Notes: generated by a model not told the origin, from the letters alone. DNA of 64,000 nucleotides from CAZUGA01 sp964619885 (GCA_964619885.1 CAZUGA010000005.1:77490-141489); one strand, 5' to 3'. Counted from the stretch's first letter, positions 55,159-64,000 are shown. Numbers and translations are program-made.

Positions 55159-56130
55159 ATGCATAAACCATTTACCATATTTCTGATCGTACTATCGCTA
55201 TCTACTGCTACAGCTAGTGCCGACGACTATGTTTTACCGCCCGTCGATATCGATCTAGTAGGCGATATGCAATACACCACAGCGTTATATGAAGATACAC
55301 TACTGGATATCGCCCGGCGATTCGATGTCGGACAAAATGAAATTGTCCACGCCAATCCCAATGTTGACCGCTGGCTTCCTGGCGAGAATACCAAAGTTTA
55401 TTTACCCAAACGCTATATCCTTCCCGAGGCTCCACGGAAAGGTCTGATATTAAATATTGGGGAACTCAGAATGTTTTACTACCCGCGCGCGCGCCGTGGT
55501 GAAATAAACCAAGTCACTACCCACCCGATTAGTATTGGCCGCATGGATTGGCGCACACCACTGGGAACGACCAAAATAGTTGCCAAAACCAAAAATCCGG
55601 CATGGCGCCCCCCCGAATCCATCAAAGCAGAACACGCCGCGCAGGGAGACCCATTACCCGATGTGGTTCCGGCTGGCCCTGATAATCCATTAGGCCTTTA
55701 CGCGATGCGACTAGGTCTGCCTGGTTACCTCATTCATGGTACCAATAAGCCTCTGGGCGTCGGAATGCGGGTTAGCCATGGCTGCGTTCGAATGCTGCCT
55801 GAAGACATTGAAAAATTATTTCCTCAGATAAAAGTCGGTCTTCCGGTATATATCATTAACCAACCGGTAAAATACGGTTGGTTGGCCGATACCTTCTTTG
55901 TAGAAGCCCATCCACGACTAGAGGAAGAACAATTGGGCGAAGATGATTCGATGCAGTTGGCTCTCTATCAAATTGAGAAAAATCACCCGCAAGCGTTGCT
56001 GAACCTGGACAGTTATGCATTAAGAATTGCGCTCCGCCAACGACGGGGTATACCTATTCCAATATCGCGCAGAGAAAATCCAGAGGATGATCGGTATATG
56101 CCCCCTACAGTGGAATCGGAAGTATTCTAA
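55159..56130 (+). CDS. L,D-transpeptidase with LysM domain (YbiS type)
   Basis: 323 aa. Signal peptide (about 1-21), a LysM module (about 37-83, DTLLDIARRFDVGQNEIVHA), then a YkuD catalytic domain with HGTNKPLGVGMRVSHGCVRM, whose Cys209 is the nucleophile. This group links the outer-membrane Lpp lipoprotein to peptidoglycan or makes 3-3 crosslinks. An Lpp-like gene lies immediately downstream on the other strand, which favours the first role. Paralogue at 56639-57208. Confidence 0.92.
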   Translation: MHKPFTIFLIVLSLSTATASADDYVLPPVDIDLVGDMQYTTALYEDTLLDIARRFDVGQNEIVHANPNVDRWLPGENTKVYLPKRYILPEAPRKGLILNIGELRMFYYPRARRGEINQVTTHPISIGRMDWRTPLGTTKIVAKTKNPAWRPPESIKAEHAAQGDPLPDVVPAGPDNPLGLYAMRLGLPGYLIHGTNKPLGVGMRVSHGCVRMLPEDIEKLFPQIKVGLPVYIINQPVKYGWLADTFFVEAHPRLEEEQLGEDDSMQLALYQIEKNHPQALLNLDSYALRIALRQRRGIPIPISRRENPEDDRYMPPTVESEVF

Positions 56131-56171
56131 CCCACAGCTAAATCTGACTATACCTTTGCAACGACCATAAA

Positions 56172-56205
56172 AAAGCCCCGGTGTGCGTTTACACACCAGG
56201 GCTTT
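56172..56205. terminator. Bidirectional terminator hairpin
   Basis: AAAGCCCCGGTGTG, loop CGTTTA, CACACCAGGGCTTT: a 13-bp stem with one mismatch and a GC-rich lower part, flanked by A-rich and T-rich tails. It lies between the convergent L,D-transpeptidase and the alanine-zipper lipoprotein genes and can stop both. Confidence 0.85.
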
Positions 56206-56223
56206 CAAATGAAATAAGGGCCT

Positions 56224-56271
56224 CTATTTCATCATAGATCGTCTGAATTACTTCATCATAGATCGTCTGAA
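56224..56271. repeat. 24-bp tandem duplication across the stop codon of the lipoprotein gene
   Basis: Two adjacent 24-bp units (56224-56247 and 56248-56271), 22 of 24 bases identical. On the minus strand each unit encodes Phe-Arg-Arg-Ser-Met-Met-Lys and a stop (first TAA, then TAG), in the same frame. The last seven codons and the stop of the lipoprotein gene are thus present twice. Confidence 0.9.
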
Positions 56272-56529
56272 CATGCGGTCCAGCTTATTATTCGCTTCTT
56301 CTGAAGCGGCAGCAGCGCGCAGAGCAGCTGATTCAGCAGATGCCGCTTTGGCTTCCGCAGCTTGCGCTGCAGCCAATGCAGACGCAGATGCAGCAGCAGC
56401 ATCATCAGCTTTTTTGTCGGTAGCATCCAATCTGGTATTTATCGCGTCTACATCACCTTGGCTTGCACAACCAACAGCCAGTGCCGCGGTTAAAACCAAA
56501 ACAGATATCTTTGATACAGATATATACAT
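56248..56529 (-). CDS. Lpp/OprI-like alanine-zipper lipoprotein
   Basis: 93 aa. A lipoprotein signal ends in LAVGCASQG (Cys21). The mature part is a long Ala-rich helix (about 45-80) with Ala at heptad positions, as in Lpp and OprI trimers, and ends in FRRSMMK with a C-terminal Lys, the residue that Lpp uses for its peptidoglycan link. GAGGAAGG ribosome site. It is probably a substrate of one of the flanking L,D-transpeptidases (inference). Confidence 0.88.
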   Translation of the reverse strand: MYISVSKISVLVLTAALAVGCASQGDVDAINTRLDATDKKADDAAAASASALAAAQAAEAKAASAESAALRAAAASEEANNKLDRMFRRSMMK

Positions 56530-56638
56530 GTTTTAATCCTTCCTCATTTCAAATAAAAATATTCACCCAAATTCCGGTGAAGTCCTAGCATATCATTTTC
56601 CAGCGAATTCCTTAAGCTTTCCAATAATAAATCGCCAA

Positions 56639-57208
56639 TTAACGAATTACGACGACAGCGCCCTTTTTTATCCATCTGCCCAAACTATCGATTTGCTCAT
56701 CCGTCATCGCGACACAACCACGCGTCCAATCCATAATTCTATGGATATAGGGGTCGGCCGCGCCAAGTCCGTGGATTCCTATTTGCCCGCCTAACGCAGT
56801 ATCCTGCCGCGGAACCGTATCGAACAAATCCGCCCGAACAAGGTCTTCAAAGGTTGAATGGTCGATCAACCCCCGACCTAACCCGCGGCGCGCATCGATG
56901 CGTGAAGGATAATTGACCCCGTAGAATTTATGGAACTTACTTTGATTATTGACCCACCCAATGCGATATATGCCCAGTGGCGTTTTGTTGTCTCCTTTTA
57001 CACGGTTCTTGTCTGCGCCGTTGCGCCCGATAGCTATATTTTTATAGACCGCTTTAATTTTGGAACCTTGCATTACATTTAATATCTTGGACTTGGTATC
57101 GATCAACAACCAAACTTCATCTTCGGCAGCATTGATTTGGAACGCTGCGAAAAATAAGACGCAGAGAGCAACGAACTTAGAAAGTTGGCTGAAAGATGAA
57201 GTGTTCAT
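56639..57208 (-). CDS. L,D-transpeptidase (YkuD family), short form
   Basis: 189 aa. Signal peptide (about 1-27), then a YkuD domain: WLLIDTKSKILNVMQGSK, IGIHGLGAADPYIHRIMDW and TRGCVAM with the catalytic Cys. It lacks LysM. It is 109 bp upstream of the lipoprotein gene on the same strand and could be in one transcript with it. May crosslink peptidoglycan or anchor the lipoprotein. Confidence 0.9.
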   Translation of the reverse strand: MNTSSFSQLSKFVALCVLFFAAFQINAAEDEVWLLIDTKSKILNVMQGSKIKAVYKNIAIGRNGADKNRVKGDNKTPLGIYRIGWVNNQSKFHKFYGVNYPSRIDARRGLGRGLIDHSTFEDLVRADLFDTVPRQDTALGGQIGIHGLGAADPYIHRIMDWTRGCVAMTDEQIDSLGRWIKKGAVVVIR

Positions 57209-57337
57209 ATAAATAATTATAATACAGCTTTCCCTATTGGTCTTTATGCGCCTCAGCTAAATATTTTCAATTGATTCGTACTAGTTTGCTAAGTTCGGGC
57301 CGGGAAAAACGAAACAACAAAACGGAAAACACAACCA

Positions 57338-58972
57338 ATGCAAATAAAAATCGTTTCTACAACACCTTACGTCGACCAAAAACCCGGAACCTCGGGACTT
57401 CGTAAAAAGGTACGCGTATTCGAGCAAAATAATTATCTGGAAAATTTCGTTCAATCGATTTTTAACGCATTGCCCGATCGAATTGGCAAAACCATCGTAG
57501 TCGGAGGCGATGGCAGGTATTTTAATCGTCATGCTATACAAGTCATCGTCAAAATGGCAGCAGCCAATGGAATTGGTAAAATTTTGATTGGTCAAGCCGG
57601 AATCCTGTCAACCCCTGCCGCTTCGTGCATTATTAGAAAATACCAGGCATTTGGTGGGATTATATTGTCAGCCAGCCACAACCCGGGAGGCCCCACCGAG
57701 GACTTTGGCATAAAATATAATACCGGTAACGGCGGCCCCGCTCCGGAAAACTGCACCGATAAAATTTACGCCGCCAGCCAAAGTATCAGCGAATACCAGT
57801 TTATTGATAACCCCGACATCGATTTCGACTCAATTGGGAATTCTCAGCTGGGAGATATGGCTATCACCGTAATAGACTCAGTAGATGATTACGCGCAAAT
57901 GATGTCTCGTTTGTTTGATTTCGATTTATTACGCAAAACCGTAGGAACATCTTCGATAACAATGTGTTTTGATGCAATGCATGCGGTAACCGGGCCTTAT
58001 GCCAAACGAATTTTCGAAGACGGATTGGGCGCAAAGCCCGGCTCCGTTGTAAATGCCATACCGTTGGAAAATTTTGGTGGGGACCACCCCGACCCTAACC
58101 TGACTCACGCCCACGTATTGGCAGAATTGATGCTAGGTGGTAAAGCCCCAACGTTCGGGGCCGCATCTGATGGAGACGGCGATCGAAATATGATATTCGG
58201 CCGACATTTTTTTGTCACACCCAGCGACAGTCTCGCGGTTCTTGCGGCCAACGCGCATTTGGTGCCAGGGTACAAAAATGGGTTATCCGGAGTAGCTCGT
58301 TCGATGCCAACCAGCCGAGCGGTTGACCGTGTTGCGGAATCTTTTGGTATTCACAGCTACGAAACCCCCACCGGATGGAAATTTTTCGGCAATCTGTTGG
58401 ACGCAAATAGAATTACCATGTGCGGTGAAGAAAGTTTCGGCACAAGCTCCGATCATATCCGGGAAAAAGATGGTCTGTGGGCCGTTCTATTCTGGCTAAA
58501 CTTATTGGCGGTAAAACGTCAATCTGTGGCCGACATTGTTAGATCCCACTGGAAACAATTCGGCAGAGATTTTTATTCCAGGCACGATTATGAAGCACTG
58601 GACGAATCGGTCGGTAACGGCATTATCACGCATCTTCGCGATCAATTGTCCGGATTAACCGGTCAAACTGTCAGTGGCTACTCAATCCAATCGGCGGACG
58701 AATTCAGCTATTTGGATCCTGTCGACAACTCATTAACCGAGCATCAAGGGATAAGGATTGGACTCGCCGATGGATCTAGAATTGTATTCCGCTTATCCGG
58801 AACCGGAACCGAGGGCGCAACCTTAAGAATTTATCTGGAACGATTTGAAGCGGACATCAACCAGCATACTCAAAATTCCCAGGACGCACTCTCGGGCCTG
58901 ATCGTGTTGGCTGAACAACTGTGCGAAGTCAAAAAGCGTTCAGGACGCAATAAGCCGACAGTGATTACATAG
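57338..58972 (+). CDS. pgm: Phosphoglucomutase
   Basis: Interconverts glucose 1- and 6-phosphate. TTPYVDQKPGTSGLRKK (start), the phosphoserine loop ILSASHNPGGPTEDFGIKYN (about 110), metal loop ASDGDGDRNMIFG (about 276), sugar-recognition GEESFG (about 367) and the C-terminal phosphate-binding FRLSGTGTEGATLRIYLE. 544 aa, the alpha-glucose-specific type. Divergent from the short L,D-transpeptidase gene. Confidence 0.96.
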   Translation: MQIKIVSTTPYVDQKPGTSGLRKKVRVFEQNNYLENFVQSIFNALPDRIGKTIVVGGDGRYFNRHAIQVIVKMAAANGIGKILIGQAGILSTPAASCIIRKYQAFGGIILSASHNPGGPTEDFGIKYNTGNGGPAPENCTDKIYAASQSISEYQFIDNPDIDFDSIGNSQLGDMAITVIDSVDDYAQMMSRLFDFDLLRKTVGTSSITMCFDAMHAVTGPYAKRIFEDGLGAKPGSVVNAIPLENFGGDHPDPNLTHAHVLAELMLGGKAPTFGAASDGDGDRNMIFGRHFFVTPSDSLAVLAANAHLVPGYKNGLSGVARSMPTSRAVDRVAESFGIHSYETPTGWKFFGNLLDANRITMCGEESFGTSSDHIREKDGLWAVLFWLNLLAVKRQSVADIVRSHWKQFGRDFYSRHDYEALDESVGNGIITHLRDQLSGLTGQTVSGYSIQSADEFSYLDPVDNSLTEHQGIRIGLADGSRIVFRLSGTGTEGATLRIYLERFEADINQHTQNSQDALSGLIVLAEQLCEVKKRSGRNKPTVIT

Positions 58973-59137
58973 ACAGACCCGAAAAACGATGTCTCTGGGT
59001 CAAGCTTATTTTTTACCAAATATGCTATATATTTCATATTATGGAATCCCAATTCAGTCCCACGACTTCAACGCACCAATACTATTCTAATATTTCATCG
59101 TTCAAGCTAAGTAATCGCGCCGGATCAGACTATTGGT

Positions 59138-60763
59138 ATGGCTGATTCATCAAATTTTGTCACGCCTTGCCCATTTTCCCCCGGATTTCGAATTGCCGCG
59201 ACCCAAGCGTGGCAAACCTTGGCGGTTTATTCGATCTATAGAATAACTCTGTCGGGTCTGTTTAGCGTTCTATTCGGTTTCCATATAGGACCTTCATTGC
59301 TGGGTAAATCGGATTCTACTTTATATGCCGTTACCAGCAGTATCTACCTCACCTTGACCATCGTCGGTGGCATAGCCATTAGATTTCGATGGCCTCGCTT
59401 TGATATTCAAGCTCAATCTCAGGTCTTTACAGATATTATCGCGATTACGCTGTTGATGCATGCCAGTGGCGGGATCAATAGCGGAATGGGAATCCTTCTT
59501 GTCGTTACCCTGGCGGCGGGGGGGTTATTGGTCGGTGGCCGTTGTGCGCTTTTCTTCGCGGCGTTGTCGACCATCGCACTGATCACTGAACAGGTTTACT
59601 CGGATGTCACGCAGGCATTCAGCACGACGGCGTATACCTACACCGGCATGCTCGGCGCTTCATTTTTCACTATCTCTATGTTGGCCCTCGGATTGGCAAA
59701 ACGAGCCGAACAAAGCGACGCATTAGCGGTCGAAAAAACCCTTGCTCTGGCCGACCAGCAGCAACTCAATGAATTTATCGTCCAACATCTTCAATCGGCG
59801 GTCATAATTCTTGATCACGAAGATTTCATTCGTGTAATGAATCCTTCGGCGTTGCGTATGTTTCAATTATCCGCGATACCGAACCAATTGGAACAAGTCT
59901 CCATCGAACTGGATCAGCAATTCAAGCATTGGAAATCCGGGACTACTGACGATTCGATCTTCGTAATAACCGAAAATCAGATCAACGCTCATGCAAGATT
60001 CACCCAACTGGTCAAAACTCACAAAATCTATAATATGATTTTTTTGGAAGACACGCGATTGAACAATCAACGCGTTCAACAAAGTAAGCTTGCATCGCTA
60101 GGCCGATTGACCGCGAGCATCGCCCACGAAATTCGTAATCCGTTGGGCGCAATTAGCCACGCCGGACAATTGCTCGCCGAATGTCATTCTTTGGACAAAC
60201 AAGACCGTCGGCTTACTGAAATAATCCGCGAACACACCGTTAGAGTCAACGATGTCATAGAAACGGTACTGCAAATTTCCAAACGGAAATCATTTCAAAC
60301 AGAGAAGATAATGTTATTACCGTGGCTTAGCAAATTTGTCAGTGATTTTCAACTTCAACAACAATTGGACGAATCTCCGTTCCATTTCATTAGCGATGGC
60401 GCTGATATCCAAATACTATGCGATCCCAAACAGCTCAAGCAAATCCTTGACAATCTGTGTTGTAATGCCCTGAAATATGGCATTACTGGAAATGAAAAAA
60501 TATTTTTAAATTTGACTGTGCAGCGATCAATGCCGTGTATTGAAGTTATAGATCATGGACCCGGAATCAGCGACGATCAAATCAACCAGATATTCGAACC
60601 ATTTTTCACAACCTCATCATCGGGTACAGGATTGGGATTGTACATCGCCAAAGAGTTGGCCGAGCTAAATCAAGCTAAACTTGAATATGAACCCGTCAAT
60701 GATGGCGGAAGTTGCTTTCGTATTTGCCTACCAGACGCAAAAAGCACAGTTATCGCAATATGA
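59138..60763 (+). CDS. pilS: Sensor histidine kinase PilS
   Basis: 541 aa. About six membrane helices at the N-terminus (about 24-190), a PAS-like region, then HisKA with the phospho-His in SIAHEIRNPLGAISHAGQLL (about 333) and an ATPase domain with ILDNLCCNALKY, DHGPGISDDQINQIFEPFFT and GTGLGLYIAKELAE. The layout matches PilS, which senses pilin and, with PilR, controls type IV pilin transcription. Its stop overlaps the pilR start by 4 bp. Confidence 0.92.
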   Translation: MADSSNFVTPCPFSPGFRIAATQAWQTLAVYSIYRITLSGLFSVLFGFHIGPSLLGKSDSTLYAVTSSIYLTLTIVGGIAIRFRWPRFDIQAQSQVFTDIIAITLLMHASGGINSGMGILLVVTLAAGGLLVGGRCALFFAALSTIALITEQVYSDVTQAFSTTAYTYTGMLGASFFTISMLALGLAKRAEQSDALAVEKTLALADQQQLNEFIVQHLQSAVIILDHEDFIRVMNPSALRMFQLSAIPNQLEQVSIELDQQFKHWKSGTTDDSIFVITENQINAHARFTQLVKTHKIYNMIFLEDTRLNNQRVQQSKLASLGRLTASIAHEIRNPLGAISHAGQLLAECHSLDKQDRRLTEIIREHTVRVNDVIETVLQISKRKSFQTEKIMLLPWLSKFVSDFQLQQQLDESPFHFISDGADIQILCDPKQLKQILDNLCCNALKYGITGNEKIFLNLTVQRSMPCIEVIDHGPGISDDQINQIFEPFFTTSSSGTGLGLYIAKELAELNQAKLEYEPVNDGGSCFRICLPDAKSTVIAI

Positions 60764-62103
60764 GCAAACCGCTAACTCTTATCGTCGACGACGAACCTGA
60801 CATTCGCGAACTACTTGAAATCACGCTTTCGCGGATGGAAATAGATTCTATGAGTGCTGGATCGGTAAAACAAGCCGAATCCATGCTTGCTCAACAACCC
60901 TTTGACCTTTGCTTAACAGACATGAAGTTACCGGACGGAGATGGCTTGGAACTGGTTTCACACATTCAAAACCAATATCCGGCGTTACCGGTTGCTGTGA
61001 TCACCGCACATGGCAGCATGGACGCCGCGATTAGAGCCCTGAAGAACGGCGCCTTCGACTTCGTCTCAAAACCAGTCGACCTGGGTATGCTACGCAAACT
61101 GGTCGACATCGCATTAAAATTGGACAGTTATCCTAAGAGCGATCGCCGATCGCGTAGCACGCTTTTAGGGGACTCCGAATCGATGCGTGAGATTCGATCG
61201 AAAATCGCCAAAGTTGCGCGCAGCCAAGCCCCCATATATATCAGCGGTGAATCCGGCACCGGCAAAGAATTGGTCGCCAAACTAATCCATGAAAAAAGCC
61301 CTCGGCACGATAGACCGTTTATTGCGGTTAATTGCGGAGCCATTCCACACGAACTGATGGAAAGCGAGTTTTTTGGCCATACTAAGGGAAGCTTCACCGG
61401 TGCTGTGTCCGAAAAAATGGGCTTATTTCAGGCCGCGGATGGTGGCACATTGTTTCTCGATGAAGTGGCCGATCTTCCACATTCACTGCAAGTCAAATTA
61501 CTCAGAGTTATTCAGGAAAAACTAGTCCGACCGGTTGGCGCCAACCGGGAAATCTCAGTGGATACCCGCATTTTAAGCGCAACCCACAAGAATCTGACCG
61601 AAATGGTGGACGAAGGAAGCTTTCGCCAAGATCTGTTCTACCGAATCAATGTCATTGGCTTAGAAGTCCCCCCGCTCCGAGAGCGTCAAAACGATATTCC
61701 TGCTTTGGCCGAGCATGTCTTACGAAACCTCGCTTTTCAAAATGGAAAACAACAAGCGACATCAATTACCCCGGAGACATTATCTGCACTGAGCAATTAT
61801 AATTTCCCCGGTAATGTCCGTGAACTTGAAAATATCCTGGAACGCGCAATGGCGTTGTGCGAGGCCGATGAAATCACCATCGACGATTTGGACCTACCCA
61901 TACAACAAAGCAACGTACTTTCAGTACCGGCAAATCAAAGCAGCGACTCCGTGTCGTTGGAAAGCTATATGGATGAAGTGGAAAAACAAGCAATCGTCAA
62001 TGCTTTGGAAAAAACTCGTTGGAATAAGACTGCGGCCGCCAAGGAGTTGGGTATTACCTTCAGAGCGCTTCGCTATAGACTCAAAAAACTGGGTCTGGAT
62101 TGA
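60760..62103 (+). CDS. pilR: Sigma54-dependent response regulator PilR
   Basis: 447 aa from ATG 60760. Receiver domain with IVDDEPDIREL and phospho-Asp in LCLTDMKLPDGDG (about 54). The AAA+ domain has Walker A GESGTGKELVAK, the sigma54 loop GSFTGA (the PilR form of GAFTGA) and Walker B GGTLFLDEVADLP. A Fis-type helix-turn-helix at the end reads NKTAAAKELGITFRALRYRL. A longer start at 60712 is less likely given the ATGA overlap. Activates pilA by family; no pilin is in the window. Confidence 0.95.
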   Translation: MSKPLTLIVDDEPDIRELLEITLSRMEIDSMSAGSVKQAESMLAQQPFDLCLTDMKLPDGDGLELVSHIQNQYPALPVAVITAHGSMDAAIRALKNGAFDFVSKPVDLGMLRKLVDIALKLDSYPKSDRRSRSTLLGDSESMREIRSKIAKVARSQAPIYISGESGTGKELVAKLIHEKSPRHDRPFIAVNCGAIPHELMESEFFGHTKGSFTGAVSEKMGLFQAADGGTLFLDEVADLPHSLQVKLLRVIQEKLVRPVGANREISVDTRILSATHKNLTEMVDEGSFRQDLFYRINVIGLEVPPLRERQNDIPALAEHVLRNLAFQNGKQQATSITPETLSALSNYNFPGNVRELENILERAMALCEADEITIDDLDLPIQQSNVLSVPANQSSDSVSLESYMDEVEKQAIVNALEKTRWNKTAAAKELGITFRALRYRLKKLGLD

Positions 62104-62236
62104 GGGCGTTCAATATTCAGTGTCAGTGTAAGCCCGCTAACGCGCTGCGCTTGTTGACCACTGGAATCCGCCATTGAACTAGCGCCGTAGCCGCAGAACC
62201 CACGACGTCTCCAGCGGCTGTATATTAGCTCGTCGG
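62104..62236. other. Gap between pilR and the IS256 remnant
   Basis: 133 bp with no gene. It may include the flank or terminal repeat of the IS256 element, which I cannot delimit. Confidence 0.3.
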
Positions 62237-62424
62237 TCACCATAGATCCAGAGCGGCATTAAATCGACCTGCAAAATAGAGGGCAAATTGCGAAAGCGTG
62301 AGGTTCCAGTTTGCAATGGGCATCGTCCATTTTTTACTGGCATTTTGAATACCAAGATATAATAACTTTAACAAACTCATGTCATTGGGAAAACCGTCCT
62401 TGGTTTTTGTCAATTTCCGAAATT
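62237..62424 (-). pseudogene. IS256-family transposase C-terminal remnant
   Basis: The minus strand reads QFRKLTKTKDGFPNDMSLLK, then LLYLGIQNASKKWTMPIANW, NLTLSQFALYFAGRF and a stop at 62237. This is the conserved C-terminus of IS256 transposases. It is cut at about 62425 where the IS110 fragment begins. No catalytic residue remains. Confidence 0.85.
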
Positions 62425-62427
62425 GCT

Positions 62428-62962
62428 AACGATGCGGAAGCAATTTGCGAAGCGGTAGGGCGTCCTAACATGCGATTCGTTACGATTAAAACCATCGCAC
62501 AGCAAGACATTCAGGACGTTCATCGCATCCGCAGTGAGCACGTGAAACAGCGTACTGCGAAAGTTAACCAGATTAGAGGCCTGTTGGCCGAATACTGCAT
62601 CATTGTTGGTCGGCGTGTGGACGTGCTTCGTCAGGCCTTGCCGCAGTTGCTTGAAGATGCTGAAAATGGTTTAACCGGCGACTTTAGAGTGTTGCTTACT
62701 GGTTTAAGACAAGATCTTGTGACGCTGGATGAACGTGTTGATGAGCTGGGTAAGAAAATAAAAATACTGGCTACAAGTCTCACAGCTGCCAAACGGTTGC
62801 AACAGATTCCTGGTATTGGTCCGATTATCACTACGGCCTTGATCAGCGCAATGGGTAATGGAAAACAATTTAAACACGGCCGGGACATGGCGGCTTGGCT
62901 GGGTTGAACACCAAGACAACACAGTAGCGGAGGGAAAGATCGATTATTGGGAATTAGCAAAC
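62428..62962 (+). pseudogene. IS110-family transposase remnant with a nonsense codon
   Basis: Starts within the DEDD domain at NDAEAICEAVGRPNMRFV, runs through HRIRSEHVKQRTAKVNQIRG and the C-terminal domain LQQIPGIGPIITTALISAMG, HGRDMAAWLG. A TGA at 62905-62907 replaces the usual Leu, after which TPRQHSSGGKDRLLGISK continues in the same frame to about 62961. The N-terminus and the end are missing. Confidence 0.88.
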
Positions 62963-63276
62963 CGGCCAAAGGGCCCCTCTGGCATACCGACCGAGGCAGT
63001 CAATATGCCTTTGTCAGTCACCGCAATATCGTAAAACAACAGAGCATCGAACAAAGTATGAATCGTAAAGGCGATTGCTTCGATAACGCGGTCTCTGAAA
63101 GCTTTTTTCATACGCTAAAAACCGAACTGGAGTATCATTGCAATTTTAAAACAAGAGAGGAGGCTCGACACCCAATATTTGAATATATCGAGGTATTTTA
63201 CAATCGTATACGACTTCATTCTGCCAATGATTATTTGTCACCGGTAGACTATGAAAAGCGTCAAGAACTTGCCTAA
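62962..63276 (+). pseudogene. IS3-family OrfB C-terminal remnant
   Basis: In the same frame as the IS110 fragment follows PLWHTDRGSQYAFVSHRNIV, then MNRKGDCFDNAVSESFFHTL and EYIEVFYNRIRLHSANDYLS up to a normal stop. It holds the second Asp and the Glu of the DDE triad but not the first Asp. A possible terminal repeat follows (TGTCCGGTAAAGTG at about 63282). Confidence 0.88.
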
Positions 63277-63317
63277 CTTTGTGTCCGGTAAAGTGTTGAC
63301 ACATTATTCGTAACCGG

Positions 63318-63455
63318 GTATTCGACATCGAACACTGCCCTCACTACGGTGGCGAATTGAAAATCATCGCCGTTATCCAAGAACCCAGGGTAATTGCCAA
63401 GACTCTTGAACATCTAAGCCTACCTACCAGAGCGCCATTCCGGTCTCCCGCGTAG
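63318..63455 (+). pseudogene. IS91-like transposase C-terminal remnant
   Basis: The plus strand encodes VFDIEHCPHYGGELKIIAVI, then QEPRVIAKTLEHLSLPTRAP and a stop, the characteristic C-terminal tail of IS91/Y2-type transposases. In intact copies the zinc-ribbon part reads CPxCGG; here Tyr replaces the second Cys. Only 46 codons remain. Confidence 0.75.
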
Positions 63456-64000
63456 CCTTTCGAACGATTCGAAATAGCCTGATTTTACGCTGGCACCACG
63501 GTTCAATTCGGTTTACCTTCGGAGCCGGCAATCCCCTTTGCGCATCTTCACGCCGCAGCGCCAAAATAAGCCGACACCACTGCCACATTACCCATGTTGA
63601 TCCCTAAGATATCATGTATTATCGAAAAACATCGGAATTAACAACTTAAAAGGCGTCGAGTACTTTAGAACTGGACAAAAAAGACGGTTTTTTACCTATT
63701 CACTCATCAAGCCACATGTGAAAATTGACCTCTCTTGTTGTTCAACCAATCAATTTCATGAGACTATATGTACTAAATCTTGAAAATCGGCGCTTAGACA
63801 GATAAAACGCATATTCCTTCATTATAAATACTGTCAGATCCTTCAAAATTTGGAGCCAAATAGTCTATATCAGCATCCAAAACCACTATTTTGTCTAGTG
63901 GCTATTTCTAAAAGCGGGTCGGCGGGTCCGAAGATTACATTATGACGAGCCACTTGCAAAACTCATCAAAGCGAGTGGACTTAGTAGCTTGAATAGCTAA
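63456..64000. other. Right-end stretch without recognisable genes
   Basis: 545 bp, AT-rich beyond 63600. I see no open frame of convincing similarity, no tRNA and no clear repeat; it may be further decayed mobile DNA. Confidence 0.4.

Noticed and set aside
56273..56536. Plus-strand alanine/serine-rich frame opposite the lipoprotein gene
   Set aside because: Alanine codons GCA/GCT/GCC read in reverse give Ala/Ser-like codons; artefact of the alanine zipper.
1..64000. CRISPR array, tRNA or rRNA genes
   Set aside because: No regularly spaced repeats, no T-loop/anticodon patterns and no rRNA signature segments were noticed in either strand.

Overview
The window reads as ordinary chromosome of a gammaproteobacterium with mid-40s GC (by eye). 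Markers for that are the lptM-lysA-dapF-DUF484-xerC block, the rpsF-rpsR-DUF2232-rplI operon, slyX, a RelA with a degenerate hydrolase domain, darP, rdgC, DUF2333 and the PilS/PilR pair. The organism makes hopanoids. I cannot name the genus; no rRNA or tRNA gene is visible.

Layout. 0.1-7 kb, minus strand: a Wzz/GumC-type polysaccharide co-polymerase, LPS core genes waaA and hldD, and the S6/S18/DUF2232/L9 operon. 7.2-7.9 kb: two truncated insertion-sequence remnants facing each other. 8-17.7 kb: an unidentified secreted protein, slyX, DUF4202, glpK-glpD, relA, creA and an MFS/ADP-ATP-carrier-like permease. 18-35 kb: isoprenoid and hopanoid region with dxs, apt, hpnB, hpnH, ispH, then divergently a one-enzyme squalene synthase, shc, hpnG, hpnN and hpnO, followed by copC-copD and a convergent hpnM. 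Together these predict squalene made in one step, cyclised to hopene, extended with adenosine (HpnH), trimmed (HpnG), aminated (HpnO) and moved to the outer membrane (HpnN, HpnM). 36-40.2 kb: a compact four-gene cluster with a stand-alone carrier protein, an HxxxD acyltransferase, a frameshifted adenylation enzyme and an acyl-CoA-dehydrogenase-like flavoprotein. Its gene set and the adenylation pocket residues point to a proline-on-carrier (pyrrole-2-carboxyl or pyrroline type) pathway; this is the most unusual part of the window.

40.3-44.7 kb: small envelope proteins (DUF2782, DUF3080, DUF1499), a voltage-gated-type potassium channel with a C-terminal zinc ribbon, and a fructosamine-kinase-like protein. 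44.9-46.8 kb: TRAP transporter permeases without a binding protein. 47-51 kb: lptM, lysA, dapF, DUF484, xerC. 51-59 kb: DUF2333, DUF4389, darP, a small membrane protein, a retropepsin-like protease, rdgC, two L,D-transpeptidases around an Lpp/OprI-like alanine-zipper lipoprotein, and pgm. 59-62.1 kb: pilS-pilR. 62.2-63.5 kb: remnants of four transposase families (IS256, IS110, IS3, IS91-like) placed end to end. The last 0.5 kb shows nothing recognisable.
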